NCBI RefSeq assembly: GCF_041435115.1
Contig: NZ_CP108048.1
Location: forward strand, 46,652 to 110,651
Length of the DNA: 64,000 nt
Direction: 5' to 3'
Origin: Streptomyces sp. NBC_00289
Lineage (GTDB): Bacteria > Actinomycetota > Actinomycetes > Streptomycetales > Streptomycetaceae
The notes below the pieces were generated by a model, which searched no databases, had not been told where the DNA came from, and was given only the letters and a program-made list of their open reading frames with translations. Position numbers and translations under genes: made by a program. This document shows positions 16,231 to 24,054 of this stretch, piece by piece; position 1 is the stretch's first letter; each line of letters opens with the position of its first letter.

Positions 16231-17487
16231 TCAGGCTGCGTCTTCGGGCTCTTCCTCCTTGGCCTCTTCCGTCTCGGTGTCAGCCGGGACGTCGGCCTGG
16301 GCGTCGCTCTCCTCCTTGGACAGCAGGGCTCCCCAGGCATGGCGAATGCGCTTCTCGCTGCCGACGAAACCGGCCTCGCGGTAGTCACCGACGGCCTGGC
16401 GGTAGGAGGCCGGCGGATCGTCGCGGTAGCGCAGGTGCCGCAGCACGACGTCCATCTGGGCGTCGGTCAGCGTCTCGCCGGGCTCCGGCGTGGGCACGCC
16501 CGTGACGGTTGCGAGCTGCGCGAGCGTGACGGCGTCACGGCCTGCGCCACGGCCACCGTGACCCTCACCGTGACGGTTTCCGCCCGTATCGCCCTGACCT
16601 GCGTGACTGCCCTCCGCATCCGTGCCGGATGCGTCACGGCCGCCCGGCAGAGCGAGGGGGTGAGGGCCGGATCCGTCACGGTCGGCCGTGACGGGCAGGG
16701 CGGGCGCCGTGGGCGTCCACGTACCGAGCTCCGGCAGTTGGATCGCCGCGACCGAGGTCGGCAGGATCTTCTCGGCGGCAGTGGTCGCGGTGGCCTCCGC
16801 CTGCTTGTGCAGCTTCTCGGTCATGGTCTGCTGCGTCTTGAGCTGCGACTTGCGGTAGGCCGTCTCCGCCTTGGCCACTCGCTCTTCCAGCTCGGTCGCG
16901 AGCGCCAGCAGCTCGATCCGGTGCGCGGCTTCCGCCTCCATCTCCTCCAGGCGGTCGGCGACCTCCTGCCGCTTGGACTCGATGTGCTCCCGCGTGCCCG
17001 CGGACGCCTTCCGGCCCAGGGAGGGCAGCGCAATCCACCACGCGAGCTTGGTCGCGACGATGGCGATCGGCGTGAGCACCATGGCCAGGTCGAAACCGCC
17101 GCGCGCGGACATGATCAAGTCGATGGTGGGGATGGCTGCGTTGACGGCCGTGAGCGCGAGTCCGGCGTACTGCACGCGCCGGACACGGCGGGCGTTGTTG
17201 CCGGCCAGGATCTCCGTCGCCTGAAAAACACACCACAGGGCGTCCAGAGCGCCCACGGTCGGCACCGCCCACGCCCCGAACTTCGGCTCGAGGATCTGGT
17301 AGCTGACAGCCATCGACAGGACGGCCACCCCCAGGGTGACGAACCCCAGAATGCTGAGCACCACCCCGCGCGGGGTGAACTCCACACGCAAGCCTTCCTT
17401 TTCCGCCTCTTCCTTCTTTTTCATGGCGTCTCCGTTGTCTGTGCGAGGTGCGTGAGTGTTCGGCTGCCGTGATCCGGGCTCACTCAT
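16231..17487 (-). CDS. DUF2637 (Spd-like) membrane protein
   Basis: A 418-aa protein. Four hydrophobic helices fill residues ~40-155 (GVVLSILGFVTLGVAVLSMA, VPTVGALDALWCVFQATEIL, YAGLALTAVNAAIPTIDLIM, LAMVLTPIAIVATKLAWWIA), the DUF2637 layout. A coiled coil follows (~165-240, rich in Glu/Arg), then a Gly/Asp/His-rich linker whose DNA carries several GTGACGG motifs, and a C-terminal domain with LTDAQMDVVLRHLRY and an acidic tail. DUF2637 proteins accompany TraB in Streptomyces plasmids and are linked to intramycelial spread. The ATG lies inside the end of the 42-aa upstream gene, indicating coupling. Confidence 0.75.
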   Translation of the reverse strand: MSEPGSRQPNTHAPRTDNGDAMKKKEEAEKEGLRVEFTPRGVVLSILGFVTLGVAVLSMAVSYQILEPKFGAWAVPTVGALDALWCVFQATEILAGNNARRVRRVQYAGLALTAVNAAIPTIDLIMSARGGFDLAMVLTPIAIVATKLAWWIALPSLGRKASAGTREHIESKRQEVADRLEEMEAEAAHRIELLALATELEERVAKAETAYRKSQLKTQQTMTEKLHKQAEATATTAAEKILPTSVAAIQLPELGTWTPTAPALPVTADRDGSGPHPLALPGGRDASGTDAEGSHAGQGDTGGNRHGEGHGGRGAGRDAVTLAQLATVTGVPTPEPGETLTDAQMDVVLRHLRYRDDPPASYRQAVGDYREAGFVGSEKRIRHAWGALLSKEESDAQADVPADTETEEAKEEEPEDAA

Positions 17488-17608
17488 CGGATGCCTCGAA
17501 CTGGGCCTTCAGCAGTTCGGCCTCAACGTCGCGGACCTCGCCGCGCTCGATGGCCTCGTAGACGGCCTCACTGGCCTTGAACATGCGGTCCTGGAAGTCG
17601 TCAGACAC
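17480..17608 (-). CDS. 42-aa acidic protein upstream of the DUF2637 gene
   Basis: The frame starts at GTG with MSDDFQDRMFKASEAVYEAI and continues ERGEVRDVEAELLKAQFEASDE. Its start overlaps the end of the DUF5999 gene and its stop overlaps the DUF2637 start (ATGAGTGAG), so the three genes form a tightly coupled chain. It is predicted wholly helical. No family was recognised; the overlap on both sides is the main evidence that it is real. Confidence 0.6.
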   Translation of the reverse strand: MSDDFQDRMFKASEAVYEAIERGEVRDVEAELLKAQFEASDE

Positions 17609-17882
17609 GACGCACCCCACAGCCGTGCGCGTTGGCGGAGGCGGGCCGGTGCGGCGCGACGATCTGGCCGTCGGGCAGCAGCTCGCCGGTGTCGTCGAAG
17701 ACGATCGCGCCGTTGCAGAGCAGGTTCCAGCCCTGCTCCAGGTGACTGGCGACGACGCGGGCGGCCTCCCGGTCCGGGCTGTCGGCCGTCGGGCACTTCG
17801 GGGTGTGCGTGCACAGCGAGGCCGGCAGGCGGGTCGTGCCGGTGGCGGTCGTCGCGGTATCGAACTGGGTGTTGCTACGCAT
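17601..17882 (-). CDS. DUF5999 family protein
   Basis: A 93-aa protein. The core CTHTPKCPTADSPDREAARV, then VASHLEQGWNLLCNGAIVFDDTGELLPDG and QIVAPHRP, matches the Streptomyces DUF5999 family, function unknown. It has three Cys. The ATG is preceded by GGAGAG. The N-terminal 23 residues are extra compared with the usual CQHxPPCP start. It is the first gene of the coupled chain leading to the DUF2637 gene. Confidence 0.75.
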   Translation of the reverse strand: MRSNTQFDTATTATGTTRLPASLCTHTPKCPTADSPDREAARVVASHLEQGWNLLCNGAIVFDDTGELLPDGQIVAPHRPASANAHGCGVRRV

Positions 17883-18022
17883 GGGCTCTCCTGCGGGGTG
17901 CGGGCCCGAACTCTTCCGGGCTGGAGGCGTGCGAAGGACCGGCCGCCCGTAGCGTGGGCGGCCGTTCGTGACGGTGCTGCAGGGCGGGCGGGGAGTTGCC
18001 CGCCGCTCCGGTCCGGCGGGAG

Positions 18023-18331
18023 TCAGGCGGAGGCGGCCGCGGCGTGCTTGCGGGCGGCGCGGCGCTTCAGGGAGCGGCGCTCCTTCTCGGACAGCCCGCC
18101 CCACACGCCCGCGTCCTCGCCCCGCTCCAGCGCACCCTGAAGGCAGCTTTCGATCAGCGGGCAGCGGCGGCAGACGGCCTTGGCCTCCTCGATCTGGAGC
18201 AGCGCCGGGCCGGTGTCGCCGATCGGGAAGAACAGGTCGGGGTCCTCATCACGGCAGGCCGGGCGGGGGCGCTCGACAGTGGCCGGAGCTACGGCGCCGT
18301 AGTAGGTGATGCGTACGATGGAGCGGTTCAT
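18023..18331 (-). CDS. WhiB-family transcriptional regulator
   Basis: A 102-aa protein with the four iron-sulfur ligands of the Wbl family: C26 (ACRDEDPDLFF), C54, C57 and C63 (AVCRRCPLIESC), then the GVWGG turn (75-79) and a basic C-terminal helix (RRSLKRRAARKH). Wbl proteins bind a 4Fe-4S cluster and act with the principal sigma factor. GGGAGG precedes the ATG at six bases. Position at the head of the leftward transfer genes suggests it regulates the element; plasmid-borne Wbl genes are common in actinobacteria. Confidence 0.9.
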   Translation of the reverse strand: MNRSIVRITYYGAVAPATVERPRPACRDEDPDLFFPIGDTGPALLQIEEAKAVCRRCPLIESCLQGALERGEDAGVWGGLSEKERRSLKRRAARKHAAAASA

Positions 18332-18356
18332 CAGGGCCTCCCAGAAGGTCCGTTCG

Positions 18357-18489
18357 ACAGCCCGGGGATTGCGCCCCCGGGGCTGTTCGCGTGTCTGCGG
18401 CCTTATGGCCGCAGAGGTGCGCGGCTGCGCGGCTCCCCTGGACGCCGCCCGGCCCGACTCCGCACGAGGTGCGGGGCCGGGCCGGGCGT
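18357..18489. terminator. three consecutive hairpins upstream of the WhiB gene
   Basis: Nearly perfect CAGCCCGGGG...CCCCGGGGCTG (18358-18385), then CTGCGGCC (18395-18402) with GGCCGCAG (18407-18414) around TTAT, then a longer GCCCGGCCC...GGGCCGGGC stem (to ~18489). They separate the WhiB gene from the small genes further right and probably end the upstream leftward transcript. Confidence 0.5.
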
Positions 18490-18549
18490 GTCAGGCAACC
18501 GACAGAGGTGGCGGTGTCGGCTGAGCGGAAATGGCTCAGCGGAACGGGG

Positions 18550-18666
18550 TCAGCTACAGGCGCCGCAGACCCCGCCGTTCCATCCCTCCAGCCAGGCCCC
18601 GCACACGGAGCACTGACCGCACGGAGCAGACGTGAGCCGCGCTAACGCGGCGATCAGACGACGCAT
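18550..18666 (-). CDS. 38-aa CxxCxxC zinc-knuckle-like protein
   Basis: The frame reads MRRLIAALARLTSAPCGQCS, then VCGAWLEGWNGGVCGACS, with Cys at CxxCxxC and a terminal CxxC, a likely single zinc site. The ATG overlaps the stop of the upstream gene by one base (TGATG), a strong sign of coupled translation. The family is not recognised. Function unknown. Confidence 0.55.
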   Translation of the reverse strand: MRRLIAALARLTSAPCGQCSVCGAWLEGWNGGVCGACS

Positions 18667-19079
18667 CAGCCGGCCGCCTCACGTACGAGGTAGTCAGAAG
18701 TCGTCCACGCGCTGCCGACCGGGAACGGTTCGGCGTCTGGACGCAGGACGTCCTTCACGACCAGGGCCCACTGCGCGCAGCGGCGCCGGAGGAGACCGCG
18801 GGCGCGCTCGGGGTCACGGATGACGGAGAGGACCTCGAAAGCCCCGTCAACGTTCTGGTAGATCGCTCCCACGTGGCGGGGGCCGATCTGACCGTCGACC
18901 ACACGGCGGAGGGCTTCGAGCACCATCGGGTCGCCGGGGGTGTGTGCCATCGGCGGGTGTGGCCGGCCACCGGCCGGAGCCGGCTGGTCCGGGGTCCGCT
19001 CATGCGGGAGCGGACGCTTCGGCAGCGGAGGCTGGGAGGCAGCCTCGGCAGGAAAGATCAGGGCTGTCATGCTGGGCAT
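18666..19079 (-). CDS. conserved hypothetical protein of the transfer region
   Basis: A 137-aa protein. A Pro-rich N-terminal third precedes a compact domain MVLEALRRVVDGQIGPRHVG, IYQNVDGAFEVLSVIRDPERARGLLRRRCAQWALVVKDV, ending SAWTTSDYLVREAAG. The start shown has GAAAGGA nine bases upstream; a downstream Met at MAHTPGDP would give only the conserved domain. No catalytic motif or membrane segment is visible. Similar proteins occur on Streptomyces plasmids to my recollection, function unknown. Confidence 0.5.
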   Translation of the reverse strand: MPSMTALIFPAEAASQPPLPKRPLPHERTPDQPAPAGGRPHPPMAHTPGDPMVLEALRRVVDGQIGPRHVGAIYQNVDGAFEVLSVIRDPERARGLLRRRCAQWALVVKDVLRPDAEPFPVGSAWTTSDYLVREAAG

Positions 19080-19114
19080 GCAGGTCGTCCTTTCGCGAGA
19101 GAGACCTGCGACAA

Positions 19115-19144
19115 GAACCCCCGGGGAGGCACCCCCGGGGGTTC
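19115..19144. terminator. 12-bp GC-rich hairpin
   Basis: A perfect stem GAACCCCCGGGG (19115-19126) and CCCCGGGGGTTC (19133-19144) with a six-base loop, upstream of the leftward genes. It marks the border between the leftward transfer module and the rightward regulatory module. Confidence 0.55.
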
Positions 19145-19668
19145 GTCGCATTGAGCCCGCCGTCAGGCGGGAAGTGCGCCCTGCGCACTCCGCTGCTGAC
19201 CGCGCCCCAAGGACTCGGTCAGCAGCAGGCAGCGCAGGCTGCTGAAGTTGGCGCGGCGCCGTGGGCGCCAGATCTCAACGGGACGCGGACCGCTCGCCAC
19301 CGGGAGATCCGTCCGGGCGGGTCAGCGGTACAGGTGTGCCGCGTCGTTCTTTAGCGTCGTGGGGATGTCAGCCCTCCGGGCTCTCCGCCAGTAATGAGCA
19401 CCTGATGGGTCATCGCACGTGCCGACTGCCACCACCAGTGGTGATGACGCCTCACGACGGGTCTCCACTCACATCAGCTGGTGTGGTCACGGCTGTTGTA
19501 GCTGTGGTGGATCACGCTATGGAGTTCTCAATCAACGAGCGCTTTCAGACCAGGAACTTCCGAGCGCCACTTAATCGACTTACGCAACTTAACTGATACA
19601 GTGCACTGCTCCGCGCGCCGTGTCAACTAAGTTGGTGAAGCTGTCTAAATCAACGAGGGAGCTCTACG
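19145..19668 (+). promoter_or_regulatory. intergenic control region before the GntR gene
   Basis: No gene was seen here. The last ~100 bases become AT-rich, and contain the palindrome CAACTAAGTTG (19624-19634), a related CAACTTAACTG (19585-19595) and CACCACCAGTGGTG (19430-19443). CAACT half-sites just upstream of a GntR-type gene suggest autoregulation. The promoter itself could not be fixed. Confidence 0.4.
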
Positions 19669-20016
19669 ATGTGGCTCATGACGGCCGAAGACCTGCAGCC
19701 CTATCAGCGAATCGTGCAAGACGTGAAAGACCAGGTCAGGCTCGGCCGACTGCAGAGCAACGACAAGCTGCCCAGCACCCGGGAACTCGCAGACCACTAC
19801 GGCGTTGCCCCGGGCACTGTGCAGCGAGCACTCGCGGATCTCCGCACAGAGGGCGTCGTCTACTCCCATCAAGGCCGTGGGTCCTTCATCCGGGAGTCGG
19901 CCCTCGATGCCGTGGCCGATCCCACTTCCCAGGCGATCAAGCGATTGGAAGAGAAGGTGGCTGACCTGAGTGAGCGGCTGGAGCGACTTGAAGCGGGTGA
20001 CGGTACGAGAAGCTGA
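19669..20016 (+). CDS. GntR-family transcriptional regulator
   Basis: A 115-aa protein with a winged helix at residues ~10-75 (QRIVQDVKDQVRLGRL, DKLPSTRELADHYGVAPGTV, QRALADLRTEGVVYSHQGRG), as in GntR/YtrA-type plasmid regulators such as KorSA. The C-terminus is a short coiled coil (IKRLEEKVADLSERLERLE) rather than an effector-binding domain. GAGGGAG lies eight bases before the ATG. It is the first rightward gene after the divergent transfer module, so it may repress transfer genes and itself through CAACT palindromes. Confidence 0.85.
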   Translation: MWLMTAEDLQPYQRIVQDVKDQVRLGRLQSNDKLPSTRELADHYGVAPGTVQRALADLRTEGVVYSHQGRGSFIRESALDAVADPTSQAIKRLEEKVADLSERLERLEAGDGTRS

Positions 20017-20044
20017 CTCGGCGTCACTGTGTCAGGCACAGCCC

Positions 20045-20350
20045 TCATCGCTCTCGCCTGCCGGAAGGCAGCAATAGAGGCTTCACGATCAGTCCGGTTG
20101 CACTGGTGCTGGCCACGGTGGTGACGATGTCGCGGATGACCACGAGGAGCACCGATATGACCAGGCCGACGGTTAAGACTGCGGCCACCCGTATGGCTAC
20201 GACGCCGGGTCGGCCGCGCGGCCGAGGTCCTGCAGTGGGGCTCGTGCAGGAGCAGTGGTGTCTCAGGGGCGGTCCGGTGAGCGTGAGGTCGACGTGCCGG
20301 CCATGCGCGTCGGCCACAGTGTGGGATACGGCGTGCGGAAGCTTGTTCAT
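20045..20350 (-). CDS. small single-pass membrane protein
   Basis: A 101-aa protein with an N-terminal soluble part, including HHCSCTSPTAGPRPRGRPG, and one strong hydrophobic helix (VAAVLTVGLVISVLLVVIRD, ~52-71). The start has AGGGCGAG upstream. It is divergent from the HTH-regulator operon, with operator-like repeats between them. Small membrane proteins of this type (SpdD-like) occur in Streptomyces transfer regions, but no specific family is recognised. Confidence 0.45.
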   Translation of the reverse strand: MNKLPHAVSHTVADAHGRHVDLTLTGPPLRHHCSCTSPTAGPRPRGRPGVVAIRVAAVLTVGLVISVLLVVIRDIVTTVASTSATGLIVKPLLLPSGRRER

Positions 20351-20423
20351 CTCGCCCTCCTGGGGGTTCCGACTGGTGCCACTCCAGGTGTAGGCGTGAT
20401 CTTCAGTGACTTCTACGGTTGTC

Positions 20424-20459
20424 CTGTATCCGTCCGCCGGATACAGGGACTTGGATACA
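20424..20459. promoter_or_regulatory. TGTATCC operator repeats
   Basis: A perfect inverted repeat CTGTATCCG (20424-20432) and CGGATACAG (20438-20446) with a five-base spacer, followed by a third half-site GGATACA (20453-20459). The same motif recurs inside the regulator gene at 20746-20757 and as a 15-bp palindrome at 20767-20781. It is probably the binding site of the HTH protein encoded next. Confidence 0.55.
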
Positions 20460-20474
20460 TGGAGGGGGCTCGAA

Positions 20475-22172
20475 GTGGGGCAGCAGCCGAATGCGCTGAC
20501 GCCGGATCAGTCGCCTCAGCACCGTCTTGGTTACGTGATCCGAGAGTTACGCGAGGCACATGGTCTGTCCATGCGGGAGCTGGCCGCTAGGACGTTCGTT
20601 TCGCACTCCAAGGTGCAGCGATGGGAAAACGGCGACCGCCCTCCCAAGGACCTGGGAGAGGTGGAGCTCATCGACCGGGCGCTTGACGCTGGCGGGTTTC
20701 TGATCGAGCTGTGGCAGGAGATCGGCCGGGATTCCCAACTCGGCCATGTATCCGATGCGGCGTCCCATGTATCCGATACATCGCTGGACCTGGTCACGGC
20801 CCTGTCCCAGGCGGCAGCGTCGGACGGCAAGGGGATCTTCGTCCCTCGACGTCTCGATGATGGAACGGTGGTGCTCGTGGCACTCGATCGACGCGCACTC
20901 CTGCGCGCCGGCGCGGGGATTGGTGCAGCAGCAGTGGCTGGCATTCCCATGCCAGCGTCCGCAGCAGCTGCGGAAGATCCCTTCGGGTTCGCGAAAAGCC
21001 TCACCGCGAGCTGGCCCGGACTTCGGTTGTCCCGCCCGTCCCCCGAGTTCGGTGTCGACTGGCACGCACTCCTCCCGGGAGGCCGCTCCATGCTCGGCTC
21101 CCAGCTCTCACTCCAGGTCCACCCCGCGCGCATCGACGGACGCCGGGTGATCGTTTCTGTACCTGACCAGCGGCGTGCAGAAGAGTTCCTGACGCGGCCC
21201 CATCGCGGTCTGCTTGTCGGAGCAGTCAACACCGCAGGTCCCCCGACCTTCTATGCCCTGGACGGCCGCGCTGCCCGCACAAAGCTCACGAGAAGCGGCG
21301 GCGTGTACGAAGTCACCGCGCCCACTGCCTACGAACTAGACGACCTCACCTACGGCATCTTGTGGGCCGTCAGCAACTACGACGACGCGCTGCAGGCAGA
21401 TGACCAGGCCCTTTCCGAGACGCGCAGCGACCTACGGGCGTATGAGCGGCTGTCTGCCTCTGCGGTCAGCCGCGAGGCGGCACCCGGGCTGAACACCGTC
21501 GCCCACATGTGGCTCGGCTCAGACTTCTGCGCTCGCCACATCCTGCGCGCACTGCCGGATCTGCCGACGCTACCCGCGTTCTGGACGCGTGAGCAGCGAG
21601 GGGAGGAGGCCAGCTCATGGCTGATCTTCGATCACAAATTTCCGTACCTGCGGGAGACCACCACGGCTCTCGGCAGCACAAGCACCCGGGCTTTCTGTAT
21701 CCCGGAGGAAGTCGTCCGCTCCTCCCCGCGGTATGAACGGATCCTGTTGTTCCTGGCCGTGGCGCTGATGGAATCGCTGGGGATTCATGCCCAGTTCACA
21801 GCCGATCCCGCATACGAAGCCGTCGAAGGGTTCGTAGTCGCTCCCGACAAGGAAGCGGTGATCGCCAACTGGGTCCGCGGGGACGGAATGTGGCACGTCG
21901 ACGTGACAGCCCGGTCCTCCGTCGTCCGGGAGTTCACGATCGCAGCACGCGACGTCAACGCGGACTCGATTACCGCCGCGCCAACAGCCGCTGGACGGCT
22001 CCGCGCGCTTGCGCAGTACCTCGAGCTGCCATGGTCCTGGCTGATCGACCGATGCGGCCAGCTCGCCCGGTACGGATCGTCTGGGCTGGTCCAGTCCCGC
22101 AGTCGACTGGTCTCAGCAGCTGGCATTGACGCCGCGTGCGCATACGTCGGATCCCTCCCCACCGACCACTGA
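20475..22172 (+). CDS. large XRE-family HTH regulator
   Basis: A 565-aa protein if started at the GTG preceded by GGAGGGGG. An XRE helix-turn-helix occupies residues ~18-75 (YVIRELREAHGLSMRELAAR, TFVSHSKVQRWENGDRPP). The middle has a signal-like Arg/Ala-rich helix (RRALLRAGAGIGAAAVAGIP) common in Streptomyces XRE regulators. The C-terminal ~350 residues form an unrecognised domain with DFCARHILRALPDLP and FDHKFPYLRETTTALG. Upstream and internal TGTATCC repeats suggest autoregulation. The asparaginase-like gene begins 41 bases downstream, so this is probably its regulator. Confidence 0.7.
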   Translation: MGQQPNALTPDQSPQHRLGYVIRELREAHGLSMRELAARTFVSHSKVQRWENGDRPPKDLGEVELIDRALDAGGFLIELWQEIGRDSQLGHVSDAASHVSDTSLDLVTALSQAAASDGKGIFVPRRLDDGTVVLVALDRRALLRAGAGIGAAAVAGIPMPASAAAAEDPFGFAKSLTASWPGLRLSRPSPEFGVDWHALLPGGRSMLGSQLSLQVHPARIDGRRVIVSVPDQRRAEEFLTRPHRGLLVGAVNTAGPPTFYALDGRAARTKLTRSGGVYEVTAPTAYELDDLTYGILWAVSNYDDALQADDQALSETRSDLRAYERLSASAVSREAAPGLNTVAHMWLGSDFCARHILRALPDLPTLPAFWTREQRGEEASSWLIFDHKFPYLRETTTALGSTSTRAFCIPEEVVRSSPRYERILLFLAVALMESLGIHAQFTADPAYEAVEGFVVAPDKEAVIANWVRGDGMWHVDVTARSSVVREFTIAARDVNADSITAAPTAAGRLRALAQYLELPWSWLIDRCGQLARYGSSGLVQSRSRLVSAAGIDAACAYVGSLPTDH

Positions 22173-22213
22173 CCCAGAGCACAACCCGACGGACCCCGAA
22201 GGGAAGACAGACC

Positions 22214-23191
22214 ATGGCCGACAAGGCCCGCCGCGTCGCGGTGATCTCACTTGGCGGCACCATCGCGATGACCCAAGCGGACAGCGGCGCAACGCCGACA
22301 CTGTCAGCTGACGATCTCATCGCGGCCGTACCTGGCCTCGCCGAGACGGGCATCGACGTCGAGGTTCGCGACTTCCGCAGGCTTCCCGGCGCCTCACTGG
22401 CCTTCTCCGACCTGCTCGAACTCGCCATCATGGTGGAGACGCTCGCGGTCGACGGCGTGGTCGTCACACAGGGGACGGACACGATCGAGGAGACCGCGTA
22501 TTTGCTGGACCTCGTCACCAGCAGTGACACGCCGATCGTGGTGACCGGCGCCATGCGCAACGCGAGCATGGCAGGGGCAGACGGCCCAGCGAACGTGCTG
22601 GCCGCCATCCGCGTCGCGGCCAGCACCGAGGTACTCGGTATGGGGTGCATGGTGGTGTTCGCTGAGGAGATTCACTCCGCGCGTTGGGCCCGTAAGACCC
22701 ACGCCACCAGTCCCATGGCCTTTACCTCGTACCCCGGGCCAATCGGCTACGTCGCCGAGGACCGTGTGCGGATCACGGCACGCCCCAGCACATCCCCTGC
22801 GATCAACCCGCGCGATACCACCCTGCCTGCGCGCACGGCGATTTTCACGGTCGGTCTCGGAGACGACGGAACGCTCCTTCCCGTCCTGGGGGACCACGTT
22901 GACGGCCTAGTCGTTGCTGCGTTCGGCGCCGGCCATGTCCCGATGACGTGCGTGGACGCGCTCGGCGATCTTGCGAAACGCAAGCCTGTCGTCCTCACCA
23001 CTCGCACCGGATCGGGCCCCGTGCTCCGACAGACCTACGGCTTCCCCGGCTCTGAATCCGACCTGCTTGGACGTGGACTGATCTCGGGCAGCACGCTGGA
23101 CCCGATCAAGGCACGCATCCTTCTGCAGCTGCTACTGATGACCTCCGCCGACAGGGACCAGATCGCCGAGGCCTTCAGCAGCGTCCCGTAA
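22214..23191 (+). CDS. L-asparaginase-like amidohydrolase
   Basis: A 325-aa protein with the type-I asparaginase signatures: AVISLGGTIAM (first catalytic Thr, ~residue 15) and VVTQGTDTIEETAYLLDL (second Thr with Asp). Later motifs are PIVVTGAMRNASMAGADGPAN and the C-terminal VLTTRTGSGPVLRQTYG. No signal peptide is present, so it is cytoplasmic. Expected reaction: L-asparagine (or a related amide) to aspartate and ammonia; the exact substrate cannot be read from sequence. The ATG has GAAGGGAAG upstream. It lies between the HTH regulator and a PPC-domain gene, all co-directional and closely spaced. Confidence 0.85.
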   Translation: MADKARRVAVISLGGTIAMTQADSGATPTLSADDLIAAVPGLAETGIDVEVRDFRRLPGASLAFSDLLELAIMVETLAVDGVVVTQGTDTIEETAYLLDLVTSSDTPIVVTGAMRNASMAGADGPANVLAAIRVAASTEVLGMGCMVVFAEEIHSARWARKTHATSPMAFTSYPGPIGYVAEDRVRITARPSTSPAINPRDTTLPARTAIFTVGLGDDGTLLPVLGDHVDGLVVAAFGAGHVPMTCVDALGDLAKRKPVVLTTRTGSGPVLRQTYGFPGSESDLLGRGLISGSTLDPIKARILLQLLLMTSADRDQIAEAFSSVP

Positions 23192-23207
23192 CTGTCCCAG
23201 CCACCTC

Positions 23208-23693
23208 TTGGAACCCATCTTGCGTAGCCACGAACTGACGACCGGTCGGACCTTCGCCGTGAACTTCGACCACGGCGACGACTTCTTTCCCACCCTTGAC
23301 GCATTCTGCCGCCAGAACAACGTCCGGCACGGCTACATCCCGATGTTCATCGCCGGCTTCGCTGAAGCGGAGATCGTTGGTGCATGCGAGAAACTGGAGG
23401 ACCCTGAGGCCCCGGTTTGGAGCAAGGTCCACTTGTCCGGCGTCGAAGCGATGGGGTGCGGAACGCTCGCCTACGACGCAGAGACGGACTCCGTCCTACC
23501 GCACATCCATACCTCGCTGGGGGAGAAGGCCCGCTCAGCCACTGGTCACACCAGCCATCTACTCAGTGCCCGCGTCCAGTTTCTTGTCGAGATGCTCGTG
23601 GTCGAGATCACTGCGCCCGTGATGACGCGACCCAGGAACCCTGACCTCTACGACGTACCCCTATTGACCTTCGGGGCGGGAAACGGTGCGTGA
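23208..23693 (+). CDS. PPC/DUF296-domain protein
   Basis: A 161-aa protein probably starting from TTG. Residues ~14-140 match the PPC (DUF296) fold: GRTFAVNFDHGDDFFPTLDA, VRHGYIPMFIAGFAEAEIV, and the His-rich HIHTSLGEKARSATGHTSHL, which supplies likely metal ligands. In plants this domain is fused to AT-hooks; bacterial stand-alone versions are trimeric and poorly understood. It starts 16 bases after the asparaginase stop, so they form one operon. The start is uncertain; a second TTG lies 12 bases on. Confidence 0.75.
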   Translation: MEPILRSHELTTGRTFAVNFDHGDDFFPTLDAFCRQNNVRHGYIPMFIAGFAEAEIVGACEKLEDPEAPVWSKVHLSGVEAMGCGTLAYDAETDSVLPHIHTSLGEKARSATGHTSHLLSARVQFLVEMLVVEITAPVMTRPRNPDLYDVPLLTFGAGNGA

Positions 23694-23775
23694 CCGAAAA
23701 ACTGACAGTGCCTCAATGCACCACTGAACGCAGCAATCCATGTACAGTTCCGATCACACGTGGGAAGGAGGAGTG

Positions 23776-24054
23776 ATGACCAACCTTTTCGAGGCCGTGG
23801 ACGACCTACTCAGCCGGCCAGCTGACGTCCTGCCTTCTCCTGAGGTCAGGGCCAAGCTTCGCAAAGCTTCCGGCTTGACTCAGGAAGAAGTCGCCGAAGC
23901 TTTCGGCGTACATCGCATGGCTTTCCTGCGCTGGGAGAATGGCCAGTCCATGCCACGCCCCAAAGCCCGTGCCGCCTACCTGCGCCTCCTCAAGGGCTGG
24001 GCCCAGCAACACCCGGAGGCTGCTGAAGGCTTCACGCTAGCGGAGGCCGGCTGA
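23776..24054 (+). CDS. small XRE-family HTH protein
   Basis: A 92-aa protein with GGAAGGAGGAG immediately upstream of the ATG. It starts MTNLFEAVDDLLSRPADVLP and has an XRE helix-turn-helix (LTQEEVAEAFGVHRMAFLRW, then ENGQSMPRPKARAAY). The arrangement parallels the N-terminus of the Tap protein encoded at 25796 (MTNFQAIDALL..., LSRAQLASALGVSPSTIGGW), suggesting a common origin. Its place before rep, tap and tpg makes it a candidate regulator or accessory factor of replication. Confidence 0.8.
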   Translation: MTNLFEAVDDLLSRPADVLPSPEVRAKLRKASGLTQEEVAEAFGVHRMAFLRWENGQSMPRPKARAAYLRLLKGWAQQHPEAAEGFTLAEAG

